A stretch of 64,000 nt of DNA, from positions 930,001 to 994,000 of the forward strand of contig NZ_LT990039.1 in NCBI RefSeq assembly GCF_900312975.1. The letters are read 5' to 3'. Position 1 is the stretch's first letter. Each line of letters begins with the position of its first letter. This DNA comes from Massilistercora timonensis. Its GTDB lineage: Bacteria > Bacillota > Clostridia > Lachnospirales > Lachnospiraceae. Made by a program: the position numbers and the translations under genes. Positions 7,725 to 16,252 of the stretch are shown here, piece by piece. Below the pieces are notes generated by a model. The model had not been told where the DNA came from and ran no database searches. It was given only the letters and a program-made list of their open reading frames with translations.

Positions 7725-9221
7725 TTAAAGATTCATCAGATTGGTTGCGTATTTCATAATGGTCTCCTGAGAGAACTCGTCTCTGTTCAGGCAGCCGGTG
7801 ATCCGGCCCTGGCACATGATGTAGATCCGGTCGCACATACCGATCAGCTCCGCCATCTCTGAAGAAACCATAACAACTGCCTTGCCTTCTTTGGCCATGT
7901 CTGTCATCAGTTTGTAGATCTCAAACTTGGCGCCTACGTCGATACCTCTGGTAGGCTCATCCAGGATCATGACATCCGGATTACAGAGCATCCACCTTGC
8001 AAGCAGTACTTTCTGCGCGTTACCACCGGAAAGGGAAGAGATGGGAGTCTCCAGGGACGGGGTCTTTACCTCCATCTTCTTGAACATCTCCTCAACTTCC
8101 TCTTCTTCTTTCTTCTTATGTGTGTATCCACCATAGATATAGGATGCCAGATTCGCGATACTTGCGTTCTCACGGACGCTCCGCACCGGGATCAGTCCGT
8201 ACTCGCGCCGGTCCTCTGACAGCATGATCATTCCCTGTTTGATGGAGTCCATCGGGTTTTTGATGGTCACTTCTTTTCCGTTCAGTTTAATAGTTCCGGA
8301 ATCATGGGGATCCAGTCCGTACATCGCTCTCATGGTCTCGGTACGTCCCGCTCCTACCAGTCCGGCGAATCCTACGATCTCGCCTTTGCGTACGCTGAAG
8401 GAAACATCGTCGAAAATCTTCTTCATAGAGAAGTGCTCTACTTCCAGAGCCACATCTCCAAGCGGAACCTCTTCCTTCGGATAAGCGTTGTCCAGCTTTC
8501 TGCCTACCATCCGGTTGATGACCGTCTCCAGATCCAGGTCTTCCGCCCGGTCAGTGGAAACTACGGTTCCGTCACGCAGCACGGTGATATCGTCCGCGAT
8601 CCGGAATACTTCATCCATCTTATGAGATATGTAGATGATGCTGACTCCCGCAGCCTTCAGTTCCGCGATCTTATCAAACAGAAGCTCTGCCTCTCTCTGA
8701 GAAATGGATGAGGTAGGCTCGTCCATGATGACGATCTTGGCATTGTTGGTGATCGCCTTGATGATCTCCAGCATCTGGATGTCTGATACCGTCAGCGTCT
8801 TCAGCTTCTGTGTGGGAGCATAAGGGAGCTTCTGCTCCTCCAAAAACTTCACTGCCTCACTGCGGACCTTCTTCCAGTTGACTTTGCCAAATTTGTTCAC
8901 CGGAAGACGTCCCATAAAAATGTTCTCTTCTACGGACAACTCCGATGCATAGTTGAGTTCCTGCGCTATCATGGAAATTCCAAGCTCTCTGGCCTGAATC
9001 GGGTTCTTGATCTCTACCGGTTTCTCGTCAATGAAGACCTGCCCCTCATCGGCTTTGTACAACCCGTTAATGATCTTCATCAGAGTGGACTTGCCCGCGC
9101 CATTCTCTCCACAGAGCGCGTGAACAGTTCCTTTGCGGACAGCAAAATCAATATTGCTCAGCGCCTTAACACCCGGGAATGATTTGCTGATCCCGCTCAC
9201 TCTCATTTGAATTTCACTCAT
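7725..9221 (-). CDS. Sugar ABC transporter ATP-binding protein, RbsA/MglA family
   Basis: A 498-residue tandem ATPase. The first nucleotide-binding half has GENGAGKST near residue 38 and DEPTSSIS near 165, with a degenerate signature (VSDIQMLEI). The second half has the altered Walker A GLVGAGRTE near 290, the full signature LSGGNAQKVLLARW near 400 and DEPTRGIDVG near 425. This asymmetry is normal for RbsA/MglA. It energises the permease encoded downstream. It is the first gene of the operon, with GGGAGGAAG before the start and a well-formed promoter at 9378-9406. Confidence 0.95.
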   Translation of the reverse strand: MSEIQMRVSGISKSFPGVKALSNIDFAVRKGTVHALCGENGAGKSTLMKIINGLYKADEGQVFIDEKPVEIKNPIQARELGISMIAQELNYASELSVEENIFMGRLPVNKFGKVNWKKVRSEAVKFLEEQKLPYAPTQKLKTLTVSDIQMLEIIKAITNNAKIVIMDEPTSSISQREAELLFDKIAELKAAGVSIIYISHKMDEVFRIADDITVLRDGTVVSTDRAEDLDLETVINRMVGRKLDNAYPKEEVPLGDVALEVEHFSMKKIFDDVSFSVRKGEIVGFAGLVGAGRTETMRAMYGLDPHDSGTIKLNGKEVTIKNPMDSIKQGMIMLSEDRREYGLIPVRSVRENASIANLASYIYGGYTHKKKEEEEVEEMFKKMEVKTPSLETPISSLSGGNAQKVLLARWMLCNPDVMILDEPTRGIDVGAKFEIYKLMTDMAKEGKAVVMVSSEMAELIGMCDRIYIMCQGRITGCLNRDEFSQETIMKYATNLMNL

Positions 9222-9377
9222 GAATAGCTTCCTCCCTTCCTTATTATTAAGCCGTTAGCATTTCCGTTTCTGACTGTTTCTACTCGTTTTAACTATCAAA
9301 ATGTGGTTTTGGGCATTTCAGATAGTTCCGCACCAGTTTTCACCGCCATATTTATGCATTATGCTTGCTATAGACCT

Positions 9378-9406
9378 ATGATATACCCATTTCTCTCGTA
9401 TGTCAA
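9378..9406 (-). promoter_or_regulatory. Sigma-A promoter of the sugar importer/polyol operon
   Basis: On the minus strand TTGACA (9401-9406), a 17-bp spacer and TATCAT (9378-9383): a near-consensus housekeeping promoter. It leaves a leader of about 150 bases before the ATPase gene, in which I see no known riboswitch. The rest of the 396-base intergenic stretch up to 9617 holds the divergent promoter and AT-rich sequence. Confidence 0.75.
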
Positions 9407-9547
9407 TTCATTTTTTTAACCTATCGGACGTCCTTTTTTGTTCTTTTTGTGAACTACATCCATTTTCTGCTTCATTTTTCGTTCATAATTTATTCATAAA
9501 AGCGTTTGTTTGAGTCTGATACTTTTTTAACTCTTTGCCATTTTGTG

Positions 9548-9576
9548 TTGTTTTATTTCTGTTTTTGTGATATTAT
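9548..9576 (+). promoter_or_regulatory. Promoter of the PfkB-aldolase-kinase operon
   Basis: TTGTTT (9548-9553), a 17-bp spacer and TATTAT (9571-9576). The start point would fall near 9583, 35 bases before the PfkB start. The surrounding T/G-rich runs and the downstream AACAACAAAAAGCACACAG resemble the A/T-rich direct repeats bound by DeoR-family repressors, and a DeoR gene is in the operon. A weak catabolite-repression-like sequence (TAAAAGCGTTTG) lies near 9496-9510. Confidence 0.6.
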
Positions 9577-9617
9577 CACCTTATCAACAACAAAAAGCAC
9601 ACAGAAAGGGGTATGCT

Positions 9618-10565
9618 ATGATCCACACATTAACGCTGAACCCCGCCATTGACCGGATCCTCTACCTGGATAAATTCGAGCGCAATATCACCAACCGGAT
9701 CCAGGAAGTCCGGGATACACTGGGCGGGAAAGGCACCCACGTATCTGTCAACTTAAAGCTGCTGGGGCAGGACAACACTGCATTTGGCATCTGCCACGGT
9801 TCCGTCGGGACCCGTGTCATGGATATGCTCCGGGAGGCTGGCATTCAGGTAGAATTCGACCATTATGAGAGCGAAGAGCGCCAGACACGCACCAACTATC
9901 TTCTGGTAGAAAAAAGTACGGACTGCACCATCATCGCGGAGAGCGGCGTCCGCCTAAACCAGGAAGAGCTGGACTCCCTGATCGCCAGGATGGACCGTGT
10001 GATCCGGCCCGGGGACTATCTTCTGTTCTCGGGGGACGCTTCCAACTCTCCGGACCCTTCCATCTACAACCGGATCATGCATGCCTTCCGGGACAAGGAT
10101 CTTCGATTTTTCCTGGACACCAGCGGAAAATCTCTGAAGGAATGCATCCAGGAAGGCCCCTATATGATCAAACCCAATCTGGATGAGCTGTCCACACTGA
10201 CCGGATCCCGGGTTCCGGAAGAAGAGGCTTCTATTATAGAAGCCATCAACAGTCTCTCCCGCTACCAGGTTCCCATCATCGCCGTCTCTCTGGGCGGTGA
10301 CGGATCCATCGTCAAGACGCCTGAGGGCTTCTACCGGGTACATCCTCCCCGGGTAAATGTGTGCAACACCATCGGCTGCGGGGACTGCTATCTGGCCGGG
10401 TTTGTCTACGGCCTGTCCAAAGGCTTCCCCATGGAGGAAACCCTTCGGACCGCCACCGCGGTATCCGCGGCAACCGCGGAGTCCCAGCTCTCTGTCGGCT
10501 ACGACCCGGCCCGGGCAAATGCATTAAGATCACAGGTAACTATCGAAAAACTGCCACAAGTGTAA
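9618..10565 (+). CDS. PfkB-family sugar (phosphate) kinase, 1-phosphofructokinase-like
   Basis: A 315-residue PfkB-fold kinase. The N terminus MIHTLTLNPAIDR is characteristic of the 1-phosphofructokinase/tagatose-6-phosphate kinase branch, GGKGTHVSVNLKLLG follows near residue 38, and the anion-hole/catalytic-base motif appears as NTIGCGDCYLAGF near 250. The usual GAGD is GCGD here; the catalytic Asp is kept. Start at 9618 has GAAAGGGG upstream. It heads an operon with two DHAP-type aldolases and a rhamnulokinase, so it may phosphorylate a ketose-1-phosphate or an aldehyde-derived product. Substrate uncertain. Confidence 0.85.
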   Translation: MIHTLTLNPAIDRILYLDKFERNITNRIQEVRDTLGGKGTHVSVNLKLLGQDNTAFGICHGSVGTRVMDMLREAGIQVEFDHYESEERQTRTNYLLVEKSTDCTIIAESGVRLNQEELDSLIARMDRVIRPGDYLLFSGDASNSPDPSIYNRIMHAFRDKDLRFFLDTSGKSLKECIQEGPYMIKPNLDELSTLTGSRVPEEEASIIEAINSLSRYQVPIIAVSLGGDGSIVKTPEGFYRVHPPRVNVCNTIGCGDCYLAGFVYGLSKGFPMEETLRTATAVSAATAESQLSVGYDPARANALRSQVTIEKLPQV

Positions 10566-10589
10566 AAACAACAAAAAGGAGAACCCAAA

Positions 10590-11195
10590 ATGAGCAATTT
10601 ATCTTATTATGAAATGAGACAAGAAATGGTGACTACCGCAAGGCTGATGTTTGAGCGCCGCCTTACCAACGCGGCAGGCGGAAACTTCGCAGTGCGGGTG
10701 GACGACAACCGGATCCTGATCTCCCCCTCTCTTATGTCAGAACGGAAACACTGTATTATGAAGCCGGAAGATTTTCTTCTCATTGACTACGACCAGAACA
10801 TCCTGGAAGGAGAAGGCAAACTCTCCCGGGAAAGCCTGATGCACGTGCTGATCTTAAGCCATTTCAAAGAGATCGAGTGCACCATCCACGCCCACCCCTT
10901 CTACTGCATGCCTTTCGTCGCCCAGGCAAAGCCCATCCCCAATGTAACAGAGGCAACCATGGGCAGAGGCGAAGTAGGCTGCATTCCCTGGGCCAAGGCT
11001 TACTCCGAGGAACTGAGCCGCAGCGTTTACCAGTATTTTGAAGATCACAGGGAGATCGCAGAGAAGAAACCCATCGGCATGATCATGCCCAAGCACGGCG
11101 TTGTGGTTTCCGGCCCCAGTATTTATCTGGCTTACAGCATGCTGGAGCGGATCGAGACCGATGCCTTCTGCACCATCACCAGGAATCTGATCTAA
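10590..11195 (+). CDS. Class II aldolase, L-fuculose-phosphate aldolase-like
   Basis: A 201-residue class II aldolase/adducin domain. Zinc ligands are recognisable in HAHP (near residue 92) and in PKHGVVVSG (third His, near 170), with the catalytic Glu in SRESLMHV near 73. FucA of E. coli is about 215 residues. The expected reaction is cleavage of a ketose-1-phosphate to DHAP plus an aldehyde. AAGGAGAA precedes the start, and it follows the kinase gene by 24 bases. A second aldolase of a related family (13557) is in the same operon, so the two probably handle different stereoisomers. Ribulose-5-phosphate epimerase activity is an alternative in this superfamily. Confidence 0.85.
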   Translation: MSNLSYYEMRQEMVTTARLMFERRLTNAAGGNFAVRVDDNRILISPSLMSERKHCIMKPEDFLLIDYDQNILEGEGKLSRESLMHVLILSHFKEIECTIHAHPFYCMPFVAQAKPIPNVTEATMGRGEVGCIPWAKAYSEELSRSVYQYFEDHREIAEKKPIGMIMPKHGVVVSGPSIYLAYSMLERIETDAFCTITRNLI

Positions 11196-11223
11196 GGAAA
11201 TAAAGACAAGGATGGTATAAATT

Positions 11224-12048
11224 ATGTACAGTCAGGAAAGACAATCCAAAATCGTCGATCTTCTGGGTTCACAGTCCTCTGTGAGCGTCTCGGTCCTTGC
11301 CGATATGCTTAAGACGTCCAAAGAGACTATCCGGCGGGACTTAAAGGCCCTGGAATCAGAAGGAATCCTCACCCGAACCCACGGCGGCGCGATCCTGAAC
11401 GTCAACACGCCCCATGTAGGGGCGGCGGCCAAGTTCGGGGATGCGGTGATGAACAATGAGTATCCGTTTGCCCTTCGCCACATCCGCAACATTCCGGCCA
11501 AAAAGGTGATCGCCCAGAAGGCGGCTACACTGATCGAAGACAGGGATACCATCTTCATTGACAACAGCTCCACCACCCTGTTCCTTCTGGATTACATTCC
11601 CCAGGACCTGCATCTGACCATTATCACCAACTCCGTCAAGGTGCTCCTGGAAGCTGCCAAAAAGGAAAATCCCAATATCTCGCTCATCTCGCTGGCCGGA
11701 TTCTACAATCCCAATAATTATTCGGTCTACGGCACCAGGACCATCAAGAGCGCGGAGGAATTTTTCCCTAACAAAACCTTCATTTCCTGCACCGGAGTGA
11801 CTTTAAACAAACAGCTCACTGACATCAGCCTGAATGAAGTTGACACCAAGTTGGCCATGATGCGAAAGTCCGAGGAAACCTACCTTCTGGCGGACCACAC
11901 CAAGTTTGAGATCAACGGGCCTTTCTATTTATCGGGATTCCATTCCATCGACTATATCGTCACCGATAAATACGATTATTCCCCTCAGACTGCCGAGACG
12001 GTCCGTACCATCACCAGGAAATACGGCATTCGCATCATCACGGATTAG
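11224..12048 (+). CDS. DeoR/GlpR-family transcriptional repressor
   Basis: A 274-residue DeoR-family regulator. The N-terminal winged helix (MYSQERQSKIVDLL, then ETIRRDLKALE at about residues 38-48 and THGGA near 58) is followed by a phosphosugar-sensing ISOCOT-fold domain. Family members repress sugar operons and release DNA on binding a phosphorylated intermediate. Lying inside the operon, 28 bases after the aldolase and 14 before the rhamnulokinase, it probably controls the 9548 promoter and perhaps the divergent importer promoter; that is inference from position. Confidence 0.9.
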   Translation: MYSQERQSKIVDLLGSQSSVSVSVLADMLKTSKETIRRDLKALESEGILTRTHGGAILNVNTPHVGAAAKFGDAVMNNEYPFALRHIRNIPAKKVIAQKAATLIEDRDTIFIDNSSTTLFLLDYIPQDLHLTIITNSVKVLLEAAKKENPNISLISLAGFYNPNNYSVYGTRTIKSAEEFFPNKTFISCTGVTLNKQLTDISLNEVDTKLAMMRKSEETYLLADHTKFEINGPFYLSGFHSIDYIVTDKYDYSPQTAETVRTITRKYGIRIITD

Positions 12049-12062
12049 AAGGAGGGTCTGTC

Positions 12063-13535
12063 TTGAACCTATTAGCTTTTGACCTTGGCGCCAGCGGCGG
12101 AAAACTGTTTCTCGCGGTTATCCGGGATGGAGAAGTGTCGATCCGGGACATCCACCGGTTCGACAACATTTCCTATTCTATGGGAAATGGATTATACTGG
12201 GATATCCTGAACATTTACAGGGAAATGAACCGAGGCATCAAAAAAGCCATCGAACTGACCAGTGATCAGATCGATGCCTTTGCCATCGATTCCTTCTCCA
12301 ATGATTTCGGCCTGATCGACCGGGACGGCGCGCTGCTCTCTCCGGTCCGCTGTTACCGGGATGTCCGCACCCAGCGCCATGCAGACAAGATTTACAATAC
12401 TATTTCCAAAGAACGGCTGTACGCCTTAAGCGGCAACCAGAACGCTCTGTTCAACACCTTTATGCAGCTTGCCGCCATGCAGGAAGACGGCCACGGTTTT
12501 CTGCTGGACCATGCAGACAAGCTGTTGTTTATCCCGGATCTTCTGCTCTATTACCTTACCGGAAAGGCCATCACCGAATACACGCTGGCGTCCGTCAGCC
12601 AAATGTACGATTTCCGCAAAGACGACTGGTGCCAGGAGATCCTGGATTCCTATCACATTCCCCGCCGGCTCTTTGGCACGCTGACCCGGCCCGGCACGCT
12701 GCTGGGACGCACCAGCGAATCCTACAACCGGCAGATGGAGACAAAGGGATTCCCGGTGGCTGTAGTCTGCGAACACGACACTGCCTCCGCCTATCTCTCC
12801 TCCCCCCTCACCTCCGGCTGCGCTCTGATCAGTTGCGGAACCTGGGCTCTTATCGGAACAGAGCTTCCCTCCTGCGTCATCACAGACGAGGGATATCAGG
12901 CCAACCTGGCCAATGAAGGAGGGTATCCCGGCCATCACCGGCTCCTTCGCAATGTGATGAGTTCCTGGTTCATCCAGGAAACCCGCAGATATTACCAGGA
13001 GCATGGAGAAAACTATTCCTTCTCTGAGCTTGGAGATCTTGCCATGGAAGCGGAGCCTTTCCGGTTTTTCTTTGACCCGGACGACCCCAGGTTCTACGAT
13101 CCCGGCGACATCCCGGGGAAGATCCGGGCCTATTGCCGGGAACATTTCGGCGCCTGCCCGGAGACCGTGGGGGCTTTGGTCCGTTGCATCTATGAGAGCC
13201 TGGCCATGAAGTTTCGCTGGACTGTGGAAACTCTGGAGAAGGTCTCCGAAAGATCTCTTCCTGTTATCAACATGATGGGCGGCGGCTCCAAGGCCGAGAT
13301 CCTGTGCCAGTTTACAGCCAACGCCTCCGGCAGGAAAGTGATCGCCGGCCCCGACGAGGCCACCGCCATCGGCAACCTTACCGTTCAGCTTGTGGCCATC
13401 GGCGCTGCTGCCACCCTTGAGGAAGCCAAAAGCATGCTGGCAGGCGCTTTCCCCCTGCGGGAATATCTGCCGGAAGAAACAGAACTCTGGGGCCGCCACT
13501 ATCAGGATTATCTTAAACTTTTGACTCAGAAGTAA
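12063..13535 (+). CDS. rhaB: Rhamnulokinase (FGGY family)
   Basis: A 490-residue FGGY kinase, the same length as E. coli RhaB (489). The N terminus LLAFDLGASGGK is the ATP-binding loop, and the SCGTWALIGTE and NLANEGGYPG stretches are typical of rhamnulokinases. It would make L-rhamnulose-1-phosphate (or a related ketose-1-phosphate such as fuculose or ribulose) for the aldolase encoded next. The start is TTG at 12063 with GGAGGG 5-6 bases before it; no ATG is suitably placed. No rhamnose isomerase gene is present in the window, so the free ketose must come from elsewhere or be imported. Confidence 0.88.
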   Translation: MNLLAFDLGASGGKLFLAVIRDGEVSIRDIHRFDNISYSMGNGLYWDILNIYREMNRGIKKAIELTSDQIDAFAIDSFSNDFGLIDRDGALLSPVRCYRDVRTQRHADKIYNTISKERLYALSGNQNALFNTFMQLAAMQEDGHGFLLDHADKLLFIPDLLLYYLTGKAITEYTLASVSQMYDFRKDDWCQEILDSYHIPRRLFGTLTRPGTLLGRTSESYNRQMETKGFPVAVVCEHDTASAYLSSPLTSGCALISCGTWALIGTELPSCVITDEGYQANLANEGGYPGHHRLLRNVMSSWFIQETRRYYQEHGENYSFSELGDLAMEAEPFRFFFDPDDPRFYDPGDIPGKIRAYCREHFGACPETVGALVRCIYESLAMKFRWTVETLEKVSERSLPVINMMGGGSKAEILCQFTANASGRKVIAGPDEATAIGNLTVQLVAIGAAATLEEAKSMLAGAFPLREYLPEETELWGRHYQDYLKLLTQK

Positions 13536-13556
13536 ACGGATGAAGGAGGATCAGCT

Positions 13557-14366
13557 ATGAAAGACATTTTAACGGCGCCCTTTCTCACAGAACTCTGCGA
13601 GATGACGGCAAATATGTACCGCCTGGGCTGGGATGAGAGAAACGGCGGAAACATCAGCCAGCTTCTGGAGCCCGGGGAGGTAGCGGAATATCTGGATCTT
13701 GACACTTGTCTTCGCAGGATCCCGCTCCAGTTTGACGCTTCTTCCCTGGCCGGCCGGATCTTCATCGTTACAGGAACCGGAAAATATTTTAAAAATGCAA
13801 AGAAAAACCCGGAAGAAAACCTGGGGATCCTGCGGATCGCCCAAAACGGACACGAGGCGGAACTCCTATGGGGCTTCTCCGGCGGCGGCGCTCCCACCAG
13901 CGAGTTCCCCACCCACCTGATGAGCCATGCAGCCCGCCTGAAGGCAGATCCGGAACACCGGGTGGTAATGCACTGCCATCCGGTCAACACCATCGCCCTC
14001 ACCTTCGTGTGCCCCGCCGATGAGCGGGAGATCACCCGGACCCTGTGGGGTATGTGCACCGAGTGCATCGTCGTATTCCCGGACGGCGTAGGCCTGGTCC
14101 CCTGGATGGTATCCGGCACCAACGACATCGGCGAAGCGACCGCCAGGAAGATCACGGATCGCCGCCTGGTCCTGTGGGCGCAGCACGGGATTTTCGGAGT
14201 GGGCCATAACCTGGATGAAGCCTTCGGACTTATCGAAACCGTAGAAAAAGCCGCTGAAATCTATATGAAGATCGCACCCCTGGAGATAAAGAACCGGATC
14301 CCCGAGGAGCAGCTGGGCGCATTGGCAGAACAGTTTCATGTAACACCACGGAAAGGATATTTGTAA
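13557..14366 (+). CDS. rhaD: Rhamnulose-1-phosphate aldolase
   Basis: A 269-residue class II aldolase matching RhaD (E. coli 274). The zinc site is visible: HCHPVNTIALTF near residue 140 gives two His and WAQHGIFG near 205 the third; GGGAPTSEFPTHLM near 113 carries the catalytic Glu. It splits rhamnulose-1-phosphate into DHAP and lactaldehyde. AGGAGG precedes the start, 21 bases after rhaB. It is the last strongly coupled gene of the operon: a hairpin repeat follows at once. Confidence 0.92.
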   Translation: MKDILTAPFLTELCEMTANMYRLGWDERNGGNISQLLEPGEVAEYLDLDTCLRRIPLQFDASSLAGRIFIVTGTGKYFKNAKKNPEENLGILRIAQNGHEAELLWGFSGGGAPTSEFPTHLMSHAARLKADPEHRVVMHCHPVNTIALTFVCPADEREITRTLWGMCTECIVVFPDGVGLVPWMVSGTNDIGEATARKITDRRLVLWAQHGIFGVGHNLDEAFGLIETVEKAAEIYMKIAPLEIKNRIPEEQLGALAEQFHVTPRKGYL

Positions 14367-14373
14367 CTTTAAT

Positions 14374-14480
14374 CGAGGACGTAGCCTTTTGAAAATATAC
14401 TACGTCCTCAATTGACTTCTACCCTGTACCCAAATGAACTTTGGGGTGTACCAAAATGCATTTTACCCTGTACCTAAATG
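14374..14480 (+). repeat. Interspersed hairpin repeat, copy 1
   Basis: GAGGACGTAG (14375) pairs with CTACGTCCTC (14400), followed by a tail in which TACCCTGTACC occurs twice, around an inner GGGGTGTACC. Nearly the same unit lies at 15286-15393, and a shortened one at 55288-55361. Here it sits between rhaD and an SDR gene; the stem may slow transcription but lacks a proper T-run. Confidence 0.8.
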
Positions 14481-14506
14481 AGCAAATATAGAAAGGAGAC
14501 TCCATT

Positions 14507-15271
14507 ATGTATTTAGAAAAAATGTTTGGACTGAAAGGCAAAATTGCCATCGTAACCGGCGGCGGCCGCGGCATCGGTCAGGTAATTGCCTGCGGACTTG
14601 CCAAAGCAGGCGCTGAAGTCGTTATCATCAGCCGGTCTGGCGCTGAAGAAACTGTAAAAATGATTGAAGAAGACGGCGGAAAAGCCTATGATCTGAAAGC
14701 AGATGTCACCGACGAAGCACAGGTAGACCATGCTCTTCAGACAATTCTTGATCGTTCTGGCTCGATTGATATTCTGTTCAACAATGCCGGCATCTGCATG
14801 CATCAGTCTACTTTGGAAGCCACAATCGAGGAGTTCCGCCAGGTAGTTGACGTCAATCTAACTGGTGAATTTATCATGGCTCGGGCAGTCGGCCGCATTA
14901 TGATTGAGCGCGGCATCAAAGGAAGCATCATCAACATGGCCTCCATGTCCGGAACTATTGTAAATATTCCTCAATGGCAGTGCTCATACAACGCGTCCAA
15001 GGCGGCTGTTATCCATATGACCAAATCCCTGGCTGTGGAGTGGGCAGATTATGGCATTCGGGTAAATTCTTTAAGTCCCGGATACATCGCTACCCCCATG
15101 GCGGTAGATGTGCCGAAAGAATTAAAAGATGCGTGGATTCCACTGATGCCCTTACATCGAATGGGAACTCCAGAAGAACTGATCCCCGCAATTTTGTACC
15201 TTGCTTCAGATGCTTCTGGATATACAACCGGAAGCGATATTATCGTAGATGGAGCTTACTCCTGTCAATAA
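14507..15271 (+). CDS. Short-chain dehydrogenase/reductase (SDR)
   Basis: A 254-residue classical SDR: TGGGRGIG near residue 18, NNAGIC near 92, and the catalytic Ser, Tyr and Lys in MASMSG and YNASKAAV near 145-166. It resembles sorbose/xylulose reductases and arabinitol dehydrogenases. GAAAGGAG lies 10 bases before the start. Base composition is visibly less GC-rich than rhaBD, and the gene is bracketed by two copies of the same hairpin repeat, so it may have arrived as a unit or be a repeat-flanked insertion into the operon. Substrate unknown. Confidence 0.88.
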   Translation: MYLEKMFGLKGKIAIVTGGGRGIGQVIACGLAKAGAEVVIISRSGAEETVKMIEEDGGKAYDLKADVTDEAQVDHALQTILDRSGSIDILFNNAGICMHQSTLEATIEEFRQVVDVNLTGEFIMARAVGRIMIERGIKGSIINMASMSGTIVNIPQWQCSYNASKAAVIHMTKSLAVEWADYGIRVNSLSPGYIATPMAVDVPKELKDAWIPLMPLHRMGTPEELIPAILYLASDASGYTTGSDIIVDGAYSCQ

Positions 15272-15285
15272 GTTATTTTTTTAAC

Positions 15286-15393
15286 AGAGGACGTAGCCTT
15301 TTTGCAAAAGGCTACGTCCTCAATTGCATTTTACCCTGTACCCAAATGCATTCTGGGGTGTACCAAAATGCATTTTACCCTGTACCTAAATGA
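15286..15393 (+). repeat. Interspersed hairpin repeat, copy 2
   Basis: GAGGACGTAGCC (15287) and GGCTACGTCCTC (15310) form a perfect 12-bp stem, followed by the same tail as copy 1, ending TACCTAAATGA. The tail overlaps the end of the convergent PHP gene: the TAG stop of that gene is read from within the repeat. The hairpin lies between two converging genes. Confidence 0.85.
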
Positions 15394-16252
15394 TCATCTC
15401 TTCCAACCGCCGGGCCTCTTCCTCCCCGCAGCCGCAAGCCCCCAGAGGATGGGGATTCTTGGCATACTGACCATGAAAATCACTGCCCCCGGTCACCAGA
15501 AGGTCATACTTTTCTGCGATGCTGCGCAGTCTTTTTCTGGAATCTGCACCGTTCCTTGGATGGTTCACTTCCACGCCCCCAATCCACCCTCTGGCAGCAT
15601 ACTCTTCTACCAGGGCAAAGGAATCAAACTGCTCTGCATGAGCTACCACCGCGATCCCGCCGCAGTCCCGGATGGCCCGGGCCGCTTCCCGGGTAGTGGG
15701 ATACTTCCCGGGAACAAAGCAGCTTCCTTTGGAAGAGATCAGACTGCTCATTAATTCGCCGATGGCCGTGCTGGTATACCCCAGATCACAGAGGATCTGC
15801 ATAATATGGCACTCATAGATCGACTGGCTCTGTCCGGCATATTCTTCTACCAGGACCGGGGTGACAAGCGGATACTTTTTCTGCACGTTCGCTGCGATGG
15901 CAAGTTTCTGCCGACGCCGGTTCTCAAGGGTCACATCCAGAAATGACTGAAGACCTGCCCGGTCTTTGGGCCGGTAGCAGAGCATATGCACCGTCCGTCC
16001 GGTATTTTCATCCCTGGTGGAGATCTCCGTTCCCGGGATCACACGGATCCCATATTCCTCTCCCAATTCCAGCGCTTCTTCCGTCCCGGCCAGTGTATCA
16101 TGGTCAGTGATGGCAATATAGCTCAGACCGATCTGTCTGGCATAGTCCATAACCTGCCGGACTGTCCGCGAAGCATCGGATAAAACCGTATGGACATGCA
16201 GATCACAAGCCGGCTGCCCTCCTGTATTTCCCACATTTCCGCTATACTTCAT
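15386..16252 (-). CDS. PHP-domain metal-dependent phosphoesterase
   Basis: A 288-residue protein of the PHP family (YciV/RNase AM-like). Metal ligands appear in DLHVHTVLSDAS near residue 18 and ITDHDT near 50, then PGTEIS, VVAHAEQF and GSDFHG near 258. Such proteins are phosphatases or exonucleases acting on short nucleotides. The ATG at 16252 is chosen: it overlaps the end of the upstream permease gene (ATGAAGTATAG) and follows GGAAG; an earlier ATG at 16279 has no site. The last codon and stop fall in the hairpin repeat, so the repeat may have replaced the original C terminus. Confidence 0.88.
   Translation of the reverse strand: MKYSGNVGNTGGQPACDLHVHTVLSDASRTVRQVMDYARQIGLSYIAITDHDTLAGTEEALELGEEYGIRVIPGTEISTRDENTGRTVHMLCYRPKDRAGLQSFLDVTLENRRRQKLAIAANVQKKYPLVTPVLVEEYAGQSQSIYECHIMQILCDLGYTSTAIGELMSSLISSKGSCFVPGKYPTTREAARAIRDCGGIAVVAHAEQFDSFALVEEYAARGWIGGVEVNHPRNGADSRKRLRSIAEKYDLLVTGGSDFHGQYAKNPHPLGACGCGEEEARRLEEMII

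Noticed and set aside
15272..15385. Hairpin copy 2 as an ordinary Rho-independent terminator
   Set aside because: The perfect stem lacks a following T-run on both strands and the same unit with a conserved tail occurs elsewhere, so it was treated as a repeat family.
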